A stretch of 64,000 nt of DNA from Alphaproteobacteria bacterium (GCA_006226495.1 SBGU01000054.1:1-64000), one strand, 5' to 3'. Counted from the first letter of the stretch, positions 7,774-15,886 are shown. A program made the numbers and translations. The notes: generated by a model from the letters alone, not told the origin.

Positions 7774-7790
7774 GATGCCGTGCAGGGCCC

Positions 7791-7985
7791 TCAGCGCTTG
7801 AAAAAGGCATCCGCGGCGGCGCGGCTGGCGTCCTTTTTGGCCATCTCGGTTTCGGTGCGGCTGATCTCGGCCTTCAGGCGTGCGATTCGCGCCTCAAGCT
7901 CTTCCTTGCTGATGGTCGAAAGGTCCTCACGCTCGACGGCGGTCAGTGGCGTATCCTTGCGCACGGGCAGGTCGTCGAAATCCAT
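7791..7985 (-). CDS. DUF1192 family small protein
   Basis: A 64-aa protein beginning MDFDDLPVRKD, with a central coiled coil (SKEELEARIARLKAEISRTE) and the terminal RAAADAFFKR typical of DUF1192, a small conserved alphaproteobacterial family of unknown function. It is divergent from the quinone oxidoreductase gene; I recall this arrangement from other alphaproteobacteria. ATG 7985 is preceded by AGGAAAG. It is probably cytoplasmic and oligomeric through the coiled coil. Confidence 0.9.
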   Translation of the reverse strand: MDFDDLPVRKDTPLTAVEREDLSTISKEELEARIARLKAEISRTETEMAKKDASRAAADAFFKR

Positions 7986-8116
7986 GATGCGTTCCTTTCC
8001 TGTTGGCCGGTACTGTTCGCGCCGCCAATTTAGACCTTGTCACGGCGGCGTCCAGCCCCCACGTTCTGATGCAACAAACAGGGGCAGTCAACAGGGGCTG
8101 CAAGGAGGCATATATC

Positions 8117-9103
8117 ATGAAAGCCATCGAGATCACCATGCCGGGCGGACCCGAGGTCCTGGTACCGGTCGAGCGCGACATGCCGGAGCCGGGCCCCGAG
8201 GAAATCCTGATCCGCGTGCATGCGGCGGGGGTCAACCGGCCCGATGTCGTGCAGCGGCTGGGCCTGTATCCGCCGCCCCCCGGTGCCTCCGACATTCCGG
8301 GCCTCGAGGTCGCGGGTGAAGTCGCGGCCGTGGGCGGCAAGGTGCCGGGCTTCAAGGCGGGCGACCGGGTCTGTGCGCTTGTCCCGGGTGGCGGTTATGC
8401 CGAATATTGTGTGGCGGCCCCCGGCAGCGTCTTGCCCATCCCGGACGGCATGGATTATGTGACCGCCGCCGCGATCCCCGAAACCTATTTCACCGTCTGG
8501 TCGAACCTGTTTGACCGGGCCGGCCTGAAGACGGGCGAAACCCTGCTGGTGCACGGCGGCTCGTCCGGTATCGGTTCAACCGCCATCCAGCTTGCGAAAG
8601 CGTTTGGTGCCACGGTCATCACCACCGTGGGCGGCGACGACAAGGCCGATTTCTGCCGCATGCTGGGTGCCGATACCGTGATCAATTACCGGAGCGAGGA
8701 TTTTGTCGCGCGGGTGAAGGAGGTCACAGGCGGGCAGGGTGTGAATGTGGTCCTGGATATGGTGGGCGGCGATTACCTGCCCCGCAATATCGACTGTTTG
8801 GCGCCTGATGGCAGGCATGTGTCTATCGCCTTCCTGCGCGGCCCGCAGGTGACCCTGAATATGCTGCCGGTGATGTTGAAGCGGCTGACCCTGACGGGCA
8901 GCACACTGCGTGCCCGCGACAATGGCTTCAAGGCGGCTGTGGCCCAAAGCCTGAAGACCCGTGTGTGGCCGCTGTTTGCGGACGGTGCGATCAAGCCGAT
9001 CATCCATGAAGTGTTCCCGCTGGCCGATGCGGCGGGGGCCCATGCCCTGATGGAATCCAGCGCGCACATGGGCAAGATCATGCTGAAAGGTGTCGAAGAC
9101 TAG
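8117..9103 (+). CDS. NAD(P)H quinone oxidoreductase, zinc-less MDR family (PIG3/QOR-like)
   Basis: A 328-aa protein starting MKAIEITMPGGPEVL at ATG 8117, with CAAGGAGG ten bases upstream. Residues 1-120 form the GroES-like fold (AAGVNRPDVVQRLGLYPPP), and about 140-290 the Rossmann domain with VHGGSSGIGSTAIQLAK for NADPH. The catalytic zinc ligands of alcohol dehydrogenases are absent, as in quinone oxidoreductases and PIG3-type enzymes. It should reduce quinones or conjugated carbonyls with NADPH in the cytoplasm. The natural substrate is unknown. Confidence 0.9.
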   Translation: MKAIEITMPGGPEVLVPVERDMPEPGPEEILIRVHAAGVNRPDVVQRLGLYPPPPGASDIPGLEVAGEVAAVGGKVPGFKAGDRVCALVPGGGYAEYCVAAPGSVLPIPDGMDYVTAAAIPETYFTVWSNLFDRAGLKTGETLLVHGGSSGIGSTAIQLAKAFGATVITTVGGDDKADFCRMLGADTVINYRSEDFVARVKEVTGGQGVNVVLDMVGGDYLPRNIDCLAPDGRHVSIAFLRGPQVTLNMLPVMLKRLTLTGSTLRARDNGFKAAVAQSLKTRVWPLFADGAIKPIIHEVFPLADAAGAHALMESSAHMGKIMLKGVED

Positions 9104-9176
9104 GCTGCCCATAATCTGCTTGCGCCCCCACGATTCGCGGTGACAGGCAGGCGTCGACCTGCTAAACAGGGGGCGG

Positions 9177-9262
9177 GAGGAATTTCTCTCCCCCCTTCAG
9201 AAACAGCGACGTGGAAAAGGGGGCAGGCAAGCCGGGGGCTTTCCTGAACGGAGAGGAATTTC
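9177..9262 (+). repeat. 10-bp direct repeat in the trcR leader
   Basis: GAGGAATTTC occurs at 9177-9186 and again at 9253-9262, 76 bp apart, both in the 185-bp gap upstream of trcR. The second copy lies about 27 bp before the start codon. They could be binding sites of a regulator, perhaps TrcR itself. Only the repetition is directly seen. Confidence 0.35.
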
Positions 9263-9288
9263 CGATAAAAGAACATAGGGATTAAGGG

Positions 9289-9882
9289 ATGACACAACCT
9301 CTTATGCCGATGGCCACCGCTGTGTGGCTCGTAGACAATACATCGCTGACCTTCCGTCAGATCGCCGCTTTCTGCGACCTGCATGAACTGGAAGTGCAGG
9401 GCATTGCCGACGGTACCGTGGGCATGCATATCGTTGGTCAGGACCCGACCGCCAACGGCCAGCTCACCTGGGAAGATATCGAGCGCTGCCAGAAGGACCC
9501 GGTGGGTCGCCTGAAGCTGCAGGAAGATGCCGTGAAGGCATTGCCGCGCACCAAGGGCCCGCGTTATACGCCGGTGTCCAAGCGCCAGGACAAGCCCGAT
9601 GCCATCGCCTGGCTGGTACGCCACCATCCTGAGCTTTCGGACCTGCAGATCAGCCGCCTGGTTGGCACCACCAAGCCGACCATTTCCGCGATCCGCGACC
9701 GCAGCCACTGGAACATTTCCAATATCAAGCCGCAGGACCCTGTGGGCCTGGGCCTTTGCAAGCAGATCGAGCTTGATGAAGCTGTGCGCCTGGCCGCCAG
9801 CCGCAAGGAAAAGGCTGCGCACAAGAGCGAGGCATCGGCTGCAGCCGCGGCGGGCGCATCGGCGGAAGAAGCCGAAGAATAA
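9289..9882 (+). CDS. trcR: Cell-cycle transcriptional regulator TrcR (DUF1013)
   Basis: A 197-aa protein matching DUF1013 over its length: MATAVWLVDNTSLTFRQIA, the tryptophan at LTWEDIERCQ, and the segment DAIAWLVRHHPELSDLQISR continuing LVGTTKPTISAIRDR, which reads as a helix-turn-helix. The C-terminus is an Ala/Glu-rich tail. In Caulobacter the family member TrcR is reported as a cell-cycle regulator that co-localises with RNA polymerase; the same role is inferred here. The gene is monocistronic with a strong terminator 55 bp downstream. Confidence 0.88.
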   Translation: MTQPLMPMATAVWLVDNTSLTFRQIAAFCDLHELEVQGIADGTVGMHIVGQDPTANGQLTWEDIERCQKDPVGRLKLQEDAVKALPRTKGPRYTPVSKRQDKPDAIAWLVRHHPELSDLQISRLVGTTKPTISAIRDRSHWNISNIKPQDPVGLGLCKQIELDEAVRLAASRKEKAAHKSEASAAAAAGASAEEAEE

Positions 9883-9937
9883 GGGCTTTCAGGTTGCCCG
9901 CAGCGATGCGGGCCGATTTGAAGGCACAAACAAAAAA

Positions 9938-9968
9938 AGCGCGAGGAAATTCCTCGCGCTCTTTTTTT
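9938..9968. terminator. Bidirectional terminator between trcR and a DUF465 gene
   Basis: AGCGCGAGGAA (9938-9948) pairs with TTCCTCGCGCT (9950-9960); seven A precede and seven T follow. It serves the convergent trcR and DUF465 transcripts. The stem is 11 bp with an almost closed loop, so in RNA the last pairs open. Confidence 0.9.
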
Positions 9969-9983
9969 GGTGCCGGCTCTCGG

Positions 9984-10154
9984 TCAATGTCGGGTCGAGA
10001 AGCGGCTCAATTCTTCCTTCAGGCGCAGCTTCTGCTTTTTAAGCTGCATGAGGCGGATTGTGTCGGGGCATGGCCTTGTTTCTTCCAGGGCGATGTTGTC
10101 TTCGATTTCTGCATGTTTTGCGTTCAAGGTGGCAACATGCGATTCAATATTCAT
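9984..10154 (-). CDS. DUF465/YdcH family small protein
   Basis: I choose ATG 10154 (56 aa, MNIESHVATLNAKHAEIED), preceded by GGAGTGACGGGT; an in-frame ATG at 10196 has no ribosome site. The whole protein is a basic helical hairpin ending LKKQKLRLKEELSRF, diagnostic of DUF465, a family of small cytoplasmic proteins without a settled function. A second family member lies at 11426-11623. It is convergent with trcR and shares its terminator. Confidence 0.88.
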   Translation of the reverse strand: MNIESHVATLNAKHAEIEDNIALEETRPCPDTIRLMQLKKQKLRLKEELSRFSTRH

Positions 10155-10312
10155 ACCCGTCACTCCTTTCGAATAGTGGTGTGTCAGAACCTCCATTGCA
10201 TCACTCTGACTTCAAATTGTCACGGAAAACATTTACCGTCGCCCGCTTGGCCTGTATCTTCGGGCACTTAGCAAGAAGCGCCCCATTTTCCTGACCAGGA
10301 GGCCCTATCAGC

Positions 10313-10888
10313 ATGGCGGAGACTCGGACCGAACGGCTTGTGATCGCGATCACCGGCGCCAGTGGTGTCGCTTATGGTATCCGCGCGCTTGAGCTGTTGC
10401 GCGACCTGCCGGTCGAAAGCCATCTGGTGCTCTCGAAAGCCGGGGAACGCACGATCAAGGAAGAAACCGACCGCACGGTCAGGGACGTGATGGCGCTGGC
10501 CGATGTGGTCTATCCCGCCAAGGATATCGGTGCCGCCATCGCCAGCGGCAGTTTCCGCACCCGCGGCATGCTTGTTGCGCCCTGTTCGGTGCGCACCATG
10601 TCGGAAATCGCGACCGGGGTCACCAGTTCGCTGGTGTCCCGCGCGGCGGATGTGATGCTGAAGGAACGGCGCCCGCTGGTGCTGATGGTCCGGGAAACGC
10701 CGCTGCATACCGGGCATTTGCGGACCATGACCGCGCTCAGCGAAATGGGCGCCATCATCGCGCCACCCGTGCCGGCGCTGTATGCCCGGCCCGACAGCCT
10801 GGATGACATGATCACCTATACGGTTGGCCGCGCGCTCGACCTGTTCGACCTGGAGGTGCCGGGCCTCAACCGTTGGGGCGAGGCCTAA
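10313..10888 (+). CDS. ubiX: Flavin prenyltransferase UbiX
   Basis: A 191-aa flavoprotein. The N-terminus VIAITGASGVAYGIRALELL is the FMN-binding motif. APCSVRTMSEIATG, the basic run MLKERRPLVLMVRETPLHT and the C-terminal DDMITYTVGRALDLFDLE are standard for UbiX. It joins dimethylallyl phosphate to FMN to make prenyl-FMN, the cofactor of the UbiD decarboxylase in ubiquinone synthesis. The start is preceded by AGGAGGCCCT. UbiD is not in this window. Confidence 0.95.
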   Translation: MAETRTERLVIAITGASGVAYGIRALELLRDLPVESHLVLSKAGERTIKEETDRTVRDVMALADVVYPAKDIGAAIASGSFRTRGMLVAPCSVRTMSEIATGVTSSLVSRAADVMLKERRPLVLMVRETPLHTGHLRTMTALSEMGAIIAPPVPALYARPDSLDDMITYTVGRALDLFDLEVPGLNRWGEA

Positions 10889-10904
10889 GGGGGGCGAGGC
10901 CTGA

Positions 10905-11357
10905 TCAGGTCGCCTTCAAGGGATCGGTGATGCCGGGCGTGAGGCCCAGCTCCGCCGCATAGCGGGCCAGCAGCGGCGCATCGGGGTCGCCCGGCACCAT
11001 ATGGCCGTCCGCCACGCCCATCAGGGCATCAAGCGCATCATGCTCGGTTGCCAGTTCTTCCTGTTTCAGCCGGTCGTAATGTGGCGTGCCCTTCGCGGCC
11101 CGGCGGCGTTCGCGCATGGGGGCCATCATGGTCGCCTGCTGCGCCTTCGCGAGTGCCAGAACCGCCTGCCAGCCGTCGTCATCCAGGCCGCGGCCTTCTT
11201 CGTCCAGCCACAGAAGCAGCATCATCAGGATCACGTCGGCGCCGAACCGGTTCTGGGCTTCAAGGCAGGCGGCTTCCACACCGGGCCGCGCCCAGGCCGA
11301 AAGCGCAAAAGACCAGACGGCGTCAATCGTATCAATTGTACCGATTTGCTGTTTCAC
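10905..11357 (-). CDS. TIGR02444/DUF2390 family protein
   Basis: A 150-aa protein with the family pattern: VWSFALSAWARPGVEAACLEAQ near the start, then ADVILMMLLLWLDEEGRGLD, and helices rich in Arg/Glu. TIGR02444 proteins are small cytoplasmic all-helical proteins of unknown function found in proteobacteria. The gene is convergent with ubiX, 16 bp from it, and divergent from the second DUF465 gene. Confidence 0.8.
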   Translation of the reverse strand: MKQQIGTIDTIDAVWSFALSAWARPGVEAACLEAQNRFGADVILMMLLLWLDEEGRGLDDDGWQAVLALAKAQQATMMAPMRERRRAAKGTPHYDRLKQEELATEHDALDALMGVADGHMVPGDPDAPLLARYAAELGLTPGITDPLKAT

Positions 11358-11425
11358 GATGCTTCTCTGTGCCGTATCAGCATGTTATAAACATTCCTCT
11401 TTTCAAGGTCAGTAAGGGTATGTGT

Positions 11426-11623
11426 ATGGACGAGGACGCCATCAGGGAGCAACTGTCGGCGGTTGTGCAGGAGCACCGTGATCTGGATGATGCGATTACA
11501 GCGCTTCAGCGTGCGGGCACGTTCGATGCGCTCCAGGTCCAGCGTCTCAAGAAACGCAAACTGCTCCTGAAGGACCAGCTTGAAAAGCTCCAGAACCTCC
11601 TGATCCCAGATATCATCGCCTGA
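11426..11623 (+). CDS. DUF465/YdcH family small protein, second copy
   Basis: A 65-aa protein from ATG 11426 (MDEDAIREQLSAVVQEHRDL); ATG 11420 is two codons earlier, but TAAGGG at 11413-11418 favours the later start. It is a helical hairpin ending VQRLKKRKLLLKDQLEKLQ, the DUF465 signature, and related to the gene at 9984-10154. The reading frame before 11420 is a shadow of the opposite-strand TIGR02444 gene. Function unknown. Confidence 0.85.
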   Translation: MDEDAIREQLSAVVQEHRDLDDAITALQRAGTFDALQVQRLKKRKLLLKDQLEKLQNLLIPDIIA

Positions 11624-11669
11624 CGCCCTGACGTTCAGGCCGGCTACACAGCGCACACGGCGCTGCACC

Positions 11670-12446
11670 TCAACGCGGCTCCTGGCCGCCCTTCATGTCT
11701 TTCTTGTTTTCGTACATGGCCTTGTCGGCGCGGTCGAGCGCATCGTCCGGCTGGTCGCCTGAGCGGAAGGTATAGGTGCCATAGGCCAGGCTCATGCGGA
11801 TCGGGCCCTGTTCGGTGTCCAGCGGGCTGTCGGCAATGATGCGCGACAGGCTTTCGGCCTTGTCGGCGCCGATACGGTCATCGGCCTGCGCCAGGATCAC
11901 GCCAAATTCGTCACCGCCCAGCCGGCCAACCACGTCGGTCGAACGGGTATTGTCGACCAGAAGCCGTGCCACATGGAACAGGGCCTTGTCGCCCGCTTCA
12001 TGGCCATACTGATCGTTGATCTGTTTCATGTCATTCAGGTCGATGAACATCAGGGTCGAGGGCGTGCCATAACGTTCCGCAAACGAAATCATCCTGTTCA
12101 GCTCTCGCACAAAGGCGCGCCGGTTCGGGATCGGCAACAGGGCGTCGGTGTCGGCGACATCTTCCATTTCCCGAAGGCGCCGCTGCGTGAGGTCCAGTTC
12201 GCGCCGCAGATTCTCGACCTCGGCCATCAGGCCCAGGATGGCCTGCTGCACCCGCGGGGTCATTTCCTCGGGCGGGATGGCCTGGATCTGCACTGTGTCG
12301 TCGATCGCGCGGGGGCTGGACGGCCCGGATACGCCGCTTGGGCCACTGACCCCGCTGACGCCGCTCACACCGCCGACGCTGCCTGTGCGGCTGACGCCAC
12401 CGGTGGACCCGCTTCTGGCCGGGCCTGAACTGCTGCCTACCTTCAT
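11670..12446 (-). CDS. Diguanylate cyclase (GGDEF domain) with low-complexity N-terminus
   Basis: A 258-aa protein. Residues 1-45 are Gly/Ser/Val repeats (GGVSGVSGVSGPSGVSGP); 60-98 are helical; about 100-250 form a GGDEF domain with the active motif GGDEF at 177-181 and the substrate/metal segment FIDLNDMKQINDQYGHEAGD. RSTD at 168-171 is a complete RxxD inhibitory site five residues before GGDEF, so product inhibition is expected. It makes cyclic di-GMP in the cytoplasm. No sensory domain or membrane segment is present. It is divergent from purE. Confidence 0.92.
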   Translation of the reverse strand: MKVGSSSGPARSGSTGGVSRTGSVGGVSGVSGVSGPSGVSGPSSPRAIDDTVQIQAIPPEEMTPRVQQAILGLMAEVENLRRELDLTQRRLREMEDVADTDALLPIPNRRAFVRELNRMISFAERYGTPSTLMFIDLNDMKQINDQYGHEAGDKALFHVARLLVDNTRSTDVVGRLGGDEFGVILAQADDRIGADKAESLSRIIADSPLDTEQGPIRMSLAYGTYTFRSGDQPDDALDRADKAMYENKKDMKGGQEPR

Positions 12447-12487
12447 TCTTTCGTCCGTCGCCCTTCTAGCACGCTACACCCTTGTGC

Positions 12488-12517
12488 ATTATGCAGTCTT
12501 TCCGAATCGTCATGCAA
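12488..12517 (-). promoter_or_regulatory. Candidate sigma-70-type promoter of the GGDEF gene
   Basis: On the minus strand TTGCAT (12517-12512), an 18-nt spacer and CATAAT (12493-12488) lie about 45 bp before the start codon at 12446. The match is moderate. Confidence 0.45.
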
Positions 12518-12550
12518 GCTTGGCAAGCATTTTATGGTAAGATCATGTCC

Positions 12551-12578
12551 TTGCATTCGGGCCCGCGATTTCTATAAT
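12551..12578 (+). promoter_or_regulatory. Sigma-70-type promoter of purEK
   Basis: TTGCAT (12551-12556), a 16-nt spacer and a perfect TATAAT (12573-12578) precede purE. Transcription would start near 12585, giving a leader of about 60 nt. Confidence 0.65.
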
Positions 12579-12646
12579 GCGCGCTCCGCCGGGCAGGACA
12601 TCGCCAGTTCCGCCGGCCCTTATGACGGAAAAGGATGGCCCATTCC

Positions 12647-13144
12647 ATGAAAAATTCCGCCCCCCTTGTTGGTATCATCATGGGTAGCCAGTCCGACTGG
12701 CCGACCATGAAACACGCCGCCGATGTGCTGGACGCGCTGGGTGTTGCCTATGAAGCGAAGATCGTTTCGGCCCACCGCACGCCCGACCGTCTGTATGATT
12801 ATGCCAAATCGGCCAAGGGCCGGGGGCTGAAGGTCATTATCGCGGGCGCGGGTGGTGCCGCCCACCTGCCGGGCATGGCCGCCGCCATGACACCGCTGCC
12901 GGTGTTTGGTGTGCCGGTCCAGTCCAGCATGCTGTCGGGCAAGGACAGCCTGTTGTCGATCGTGCAGATGCCGGGTGGTGTGCCCGTGGGCACGCTGGCC
13001 ATCGGCAAGGCGGGGGCCAAGAACGCAGGTCTGTTGTCGGCGGCCGTGCTGGCGCTGATGGACGATGGCCTCGCCGGTCGGCTGGACGCCTGGCGCCAGG
13101 CCCAGACCGACAGTGTCGCCGAAATTCCGGTAGATCAGGCTTAG
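12647..13144 (+). CDS. purE: 5-(carboxyamino)imidazole ribonucleotide mutase, class I
   Basis: I prefer ATG 12647 (165 aa), placed 11 bases after AAGGA; the ATG at 12635 overlaps that site. [13 protein letters not shown] and the conserved His in [14 protein letters not shown], then [11 protein letters not shown] and [20 protein letters not shown], are the class I PurE active-site blocks. It converts N5-CAIR to CAIR in de novo purine synthesis, acting as an octamer with PurK, encoded next. A strong promoter lies about 70 bp upstream. Confidence 0.95.
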   Translation: MKNSAPLVGIIMGSQSDWPTMKHAADVLDALGVAYEAKIVSAHRTPDRLYDYAKSAKGRGLKVIIAGAGGAAHLPGMAAAMTPLPVFGVPVQSSMLSGKDSLLSIVQMPGGVPVGTLAIGKAGAKNAGLLSAAVLALMDDGLAGRLDAWRQAQTDSVAEIPVDQA

Positions 13145-13156
13145 GGAGCCGACGTC

Positions 13157-14236
13157 ATGACCCAGGTAAAACCCGGCAGCACCATCGGTATCATGGGCGG
13201 TGGCCAGCTTGGCCGCATGCTTGCGCTTGCCGCCGCCAAGCTTGGCTATCGCTGCCATATCTTCTGCCCGGAAGCAAACAGCCCGGCCTTCCATGTCGCG
13301 CACGAAGTGACGGTCGCGAATTATGACGATGAAGCGGCGCTGACCGCGTTTGCGCGCGCCGTCGATGTCGCAACCTATGAATTCGAGAATGTGCCCGCGC
13401 GCACGGCTGAAATCGTCAGCCGCGAAACCCTGTTGCGCCCCGGCGCCCGCGCGCTTGAGGTGTCGCAGGACCGGCTGCATGAAAAGGATTTCCTGACCGC
13501 AAGCGGCGTCAAGACCGCGCCCTACAAGGCGTTTGAAAGTGAAGACGAGCTGCATGAGGCCATCAAGCTGATCGGCCGCACCGCCGTCGCCAAGACCCGC
13601 CGCTTCGGTTATGACGGCAAGGGCCAGCTCATGATCAAAAGCCGCTCCGACATCGACAAGGTGCTGGACATCACCAAGGGCGCGCCGGCGATCCTGGAAG
13701 GTTTCGTGAATTTCGACCGCGAGATCAGTGTTGTGGTCGCGCGCTCGGCATCGGGCGACGTGGCGGCCTTTCCGGTCGGCGAAAATGTGCATACCAACCA
13801 TATCCTCGACACCACCGATGTGCCGGCCCGTGTGTCGGAAGTGGTGGAAGCCAAGGCCAAGGTCATGGCCACCCGCATCGCCAACGCCCTTGAATATGTG
13901 GGGGTGATGGCGGTCGAGATGTTCGTGAATGACGGCGCGGGCGAAATCGTGGTCAACGAAATCGCCCCCCGGGTGCACAACAGCGGCCACTGGACCATCG
14001 AAGGCGCCGAAACCAGCCAGTTCGAACAGCATATCCGCGCCATCTGCGACCTGCCCTTGGGTCCCACCGCCGCCCGTGGCCGCGTGCATATGAAGAACTT
14101 GCTCGGCAAGGACATCCTGGATTTCGACAAGTACCTGTCGGACCCCAAGGCCCATTACCATCATTATGGCAAACAGGACCCGCGCCCGGGCCGCAAGATG
14201 GGCCATGTCACCTGGGTGAACCCGGACGACGAATAG
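13157..14236 (+). CDS. purK: 5-(carboxyamino)imidazole ribonucleotide synthase
   Basis: A 359-aa ATP-grasp enzyme 12 bp downstream of purE. The N-terminal GIMGGGQLGRMLALAA nucleotide-fold motif, VATYEFENVP, then KTRRFGYDGKGQ (the ATP-grasp glycine-rich loop), FVNFDREISVVVARS and VNEIAPRVHNSGHWTIEGA are all standard for PurK. It makes N5-CAIR from AIR, ATP and bicarbonate. The operon ends in a strong terminator 13 bp after the stop. Confidence 0.95.
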   Translation: MTQVKPGSTIGIMGGGQLGRMLALAAAKLGYRCHIFCPEANSPAFHVAHEVTVANYDDEAALTAFARAVDVATYEFENVPARTAEIVSRETLLRPGARALEVSQDRLHEKDFLTASGVKTAPYKAFESEDELHEAIKLIGRTAVAKTRRFGYDGKGQLMIKSRSDIDKVLDITKGAPAILEGFVNFDREISVVVARSASGDVAAFPVGENVHTNHILDTTDVPARVSEVVEAKAKVMATRIANALEYVGVMAVEMFVNDGAGEIVVNEIAPRVHNSGHWTIEGAETSQFEQHIRAICDLPLGPTAARGRVHMKNLLGKDILDFDKYLSDPKAHYHHYGKQDPRPGRKMGHVTWVNPDDE

Positions 14237-14249
14237 GTTTAGATACCCG

Positions 14250-14280
14250 ACAAGGCGCCCCACCCGGCGCCTTGTTTTTT
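14250..14280 (+). terminator. Intrinsic terminator of purEK
   Basis: ACAAGGCGCC (14250-14259) pairs with GGCGCCTTGT (14266-14275) around a 6-nt loop and runs into TTTTT. It lies immediately before repeat cluster 2. Confidence 0.9.
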
Positions 14281-14299
14281 CCTGCCCGCCCCACACCCC

Positions 14300-14499
14300 C
14301 GCTCGCCCTGAGCCTGTCGAAGGGCAGGCTGCCGGGTCTATGGTTGCCGGGCAGGCCGAGCCCCATGATCCCGGGCTTCGACAGGCTCAGCCCGAACGGT
14401 GGTAGCAATGCCTGTTCTCGGTCGTGTTCGGTCTGGCGCGACTGGCAAGCTGCATCCATCCGTCTTCCGCCGTTCGCCCTGAGCTTGTCGAAGGGCAGG
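14300..14499. repeat. Dispersed palindromic repeat, cluster 2 (three copies)
   Basis: Copies of the TTCGACAGGCTCAGSSCGA unit lie at 14300-14328 (inverted), 14370-14400 (direct) and 14470-14499 (inverted). The last two form a head-to-head pair whose internal 70 bp (GGTGGTAGCAATGC onward) is recognisably related to the inside of the pair at 15943-16071, so a composite element of about 130 bp is repeated, not only its ends. Confidence 0.85.
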
Positions 14500-14506
14500 A
14501 GGCTGG

Positions 14507-15412
14507 TCACAAATGGTGCAGTTCCGGCCTTGGCGGCAGGCTTTCCGGTGTTTTGATATTGGTGACAAGACCAAAACGGCGGAACAGCATCAGCACCCAC
14601 CAGCCGGGATCGGACTGGCCTTTTTCCAGCGCAAGCTTGGCCGAGCCGGGAAAAGCATGGTGGTTATTGTGCCAGCATTCGCCGAAGGTCAGCCAGCTCA
14701 CGAGCGGGATATTGTAGCCCTGCACACCCGCGCCACCCACATGCCAGTCCCGGTGGCCCTGCCGGTGCGCGAAATAGCCGATCAGCCAGTGTCCGGTCAC
14801 GCATACTGCCACCCGCGCCGCCACGCCCCAAACCACCGCACCGATGCCGCCCACGGCAAAAAACAGGATGGCCCACGGAAGCTGCTGCCACATCCAGGTA
14901 CGTTCAAGCCACTTGTAGAAGCGGTCGTTGGCAATGCGGCGTTCCAGCAGCGGCACCGGCGGGTGCGTCAATTCGACCGAACAGCAGGTTTGCCAGTAAA
15001 AGTCCTCAAGGAAAGGGCGCCGGTGCGCAAAATAGTCATGGCAGTCACCTTGCCGCTGCGCCCAGTCGCGTGTGTCATGGATATGGATCATGCTGATCGG
15101 CCCGGCGAGCCCGACCAGGGTACCGAGATAGACCATGGCATGCTCCAGCCACAGGGGGCAGTCGAAGCTGGCATGGATCAGCCGCCGGTGCATGCCAAGC
15201 GAATGGCCAAAACACAGGACCCCAGCGGTCGTGACCAGAAACAGCGCCAGGTTGGCGAGGCTGAAGGTCAGCGCGCCGCCCACAATGGCAACCGCATACA
15301 TGCCGCCGATCCACAGGGTTTTGGCGGGCGACCAGACAACACGGCCATTGGACGGGTCTGAAAACTGTGCCGGGTTCACCCTCGGGTGCGGAATGTTTTC
15401 TGTGTCTGACAT
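14507..15412 (-). CDS. Membrane fatty acid (acyl-CoA) desaturase family protein
   Basis: A 301-aa integral membrane protein with several hydrophobic helices. Histidine boxes: HSLGMH (70-75, HxxxxH), the second region MIHIHDTRDWAQ (about 108-118) with HDYFAHRR after it, and HNNHH (248-252, HxxHH). These would hold the di-iron centre of a delta-9-type desaturase. By family it introduces a double bond into a fatty acyl chain using oxygen and an electron donor. It is divergent from an ArsR-type regulator, and the shared 114-bp gap carries palindromes, suggesting control of membrane fluidity by that regulator. Confidence 0.85.
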   Translation of the reverse strand: MSDTENIPHPRVNPAQFSDPSNGRVVWSPAKTLWIGGMYAVAIVGGALTFSLANLALFLVTTAGVLCFGHSLGMHRRLIHASFDCPLWLEHAMVYLGTLVGLAGPISMIHIHDTRDWAQRQGDCHDYFAHRRPFLEDFYWQTCCSVELTHPPVPLLERRIANDRFYKWLERTWMWQQLPWAILFFAVGGIGAVVWGVAARVAVCVTGHWLIGYFAHRQGHRDWHVGGAGVQGYNIPLVSWLTFGECWHNNHHAFPGSAKLALEKGQSDPGWWVLMLFRRFGLVTNIKTPESLPPRPELHHL

Positions 15413-15467
15413 CGGATGTCCCCTTTCAATCGCGACCCTGCTGGGATAGGCTGTATCGATATTTAGG

Positions 15468-15511
15468 TAATTAGCTAAACAATGATTAGCTAATTAGTCA
15501 ATAGACTAATT
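15468..15511. promoter_or_regulatory. Candidate operator between the desaturase and arsR-type genes
   Basis: This AT-rich stretch holds TTAGCTAA twice (15471-15478 and 15486-15493) and a perfect 20-bp inverted repeat, AATTAGTC (15492-15499) with GACTAATT (15504-15511), ending 15 bp before the regulator's start. Dyads of this size are typical of ArsR-family binding sites. Binding would control both divergent genes. Confidence 0.6.
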
Positions 15512-15526
15512 ATTGTCGGAGTAACC

Positions 15527-15886
15527 ATGGAAAAGGTATTTCAGGCACTGTCCTCGACCGTGCGCCGCAAAATCCTGGCGTATTTGTCGGAAAGCAGCAT
15601 GACGGCGGGCGAGATCGCGGAACGGTTCGATATCAGCAAACCTTCATTGTCCAAACATCTGAGCGTACTGGAAAATGCCGGCCTGATCAGTGGCGAGAAA
15701 CGCGGCCAGTTTATCCATTATTCGCTGGTGGGCGACAATCTCACCAACACCCTGAACGGTTACCTGCAGCTTGTGTGCCCGGTCAGCCGCCCGCTCAGGC
15801 AGGAAAGCGCTGAAAAAGCCCGGCGGCTGGCGGCTGAAGACCTTGGCCTTGAAACCGATCCGGATATGGCTGCCGACAAGCACTAA
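15527..15886 (+). CDS. ArsR-family winged-helix transcriptional regulator
   Basis: A 119-aa protein. Residues 1-75 form a winged helix: KVFQALSSTVRRKILAYLSES, the recognition region ISKPSLSKHLSVLENAGLI and the wing GEKRGQFIHYSL. No metal-binding CxC of classical ArsR is present; it resembles the metal-independent SdpR-like repressors. It is divergent from the desaturase gene and preceded by the 15468-15511 palindromes, so autoregulation and repression of the desaturase are the simplest inference. The signal sensed is unknown. Confidence 0.88.
   Translation: MEKVFQALSSTVRRKILAYLSESSMTAGEIAERFDISKPSLSKHLSVLENAGLISGEKRGQFIHYSLVGDNLTNTLNGYLQLVCPVSRPLRQESAEKARRLAAEDLGLETDPDMAADKH

Noticed and set aside
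12620-14296. A 558-codon minus-strand frame over purEK
   Set aside because: It is the complement-strand shadow of purE and purK, whose products are unmistakable.
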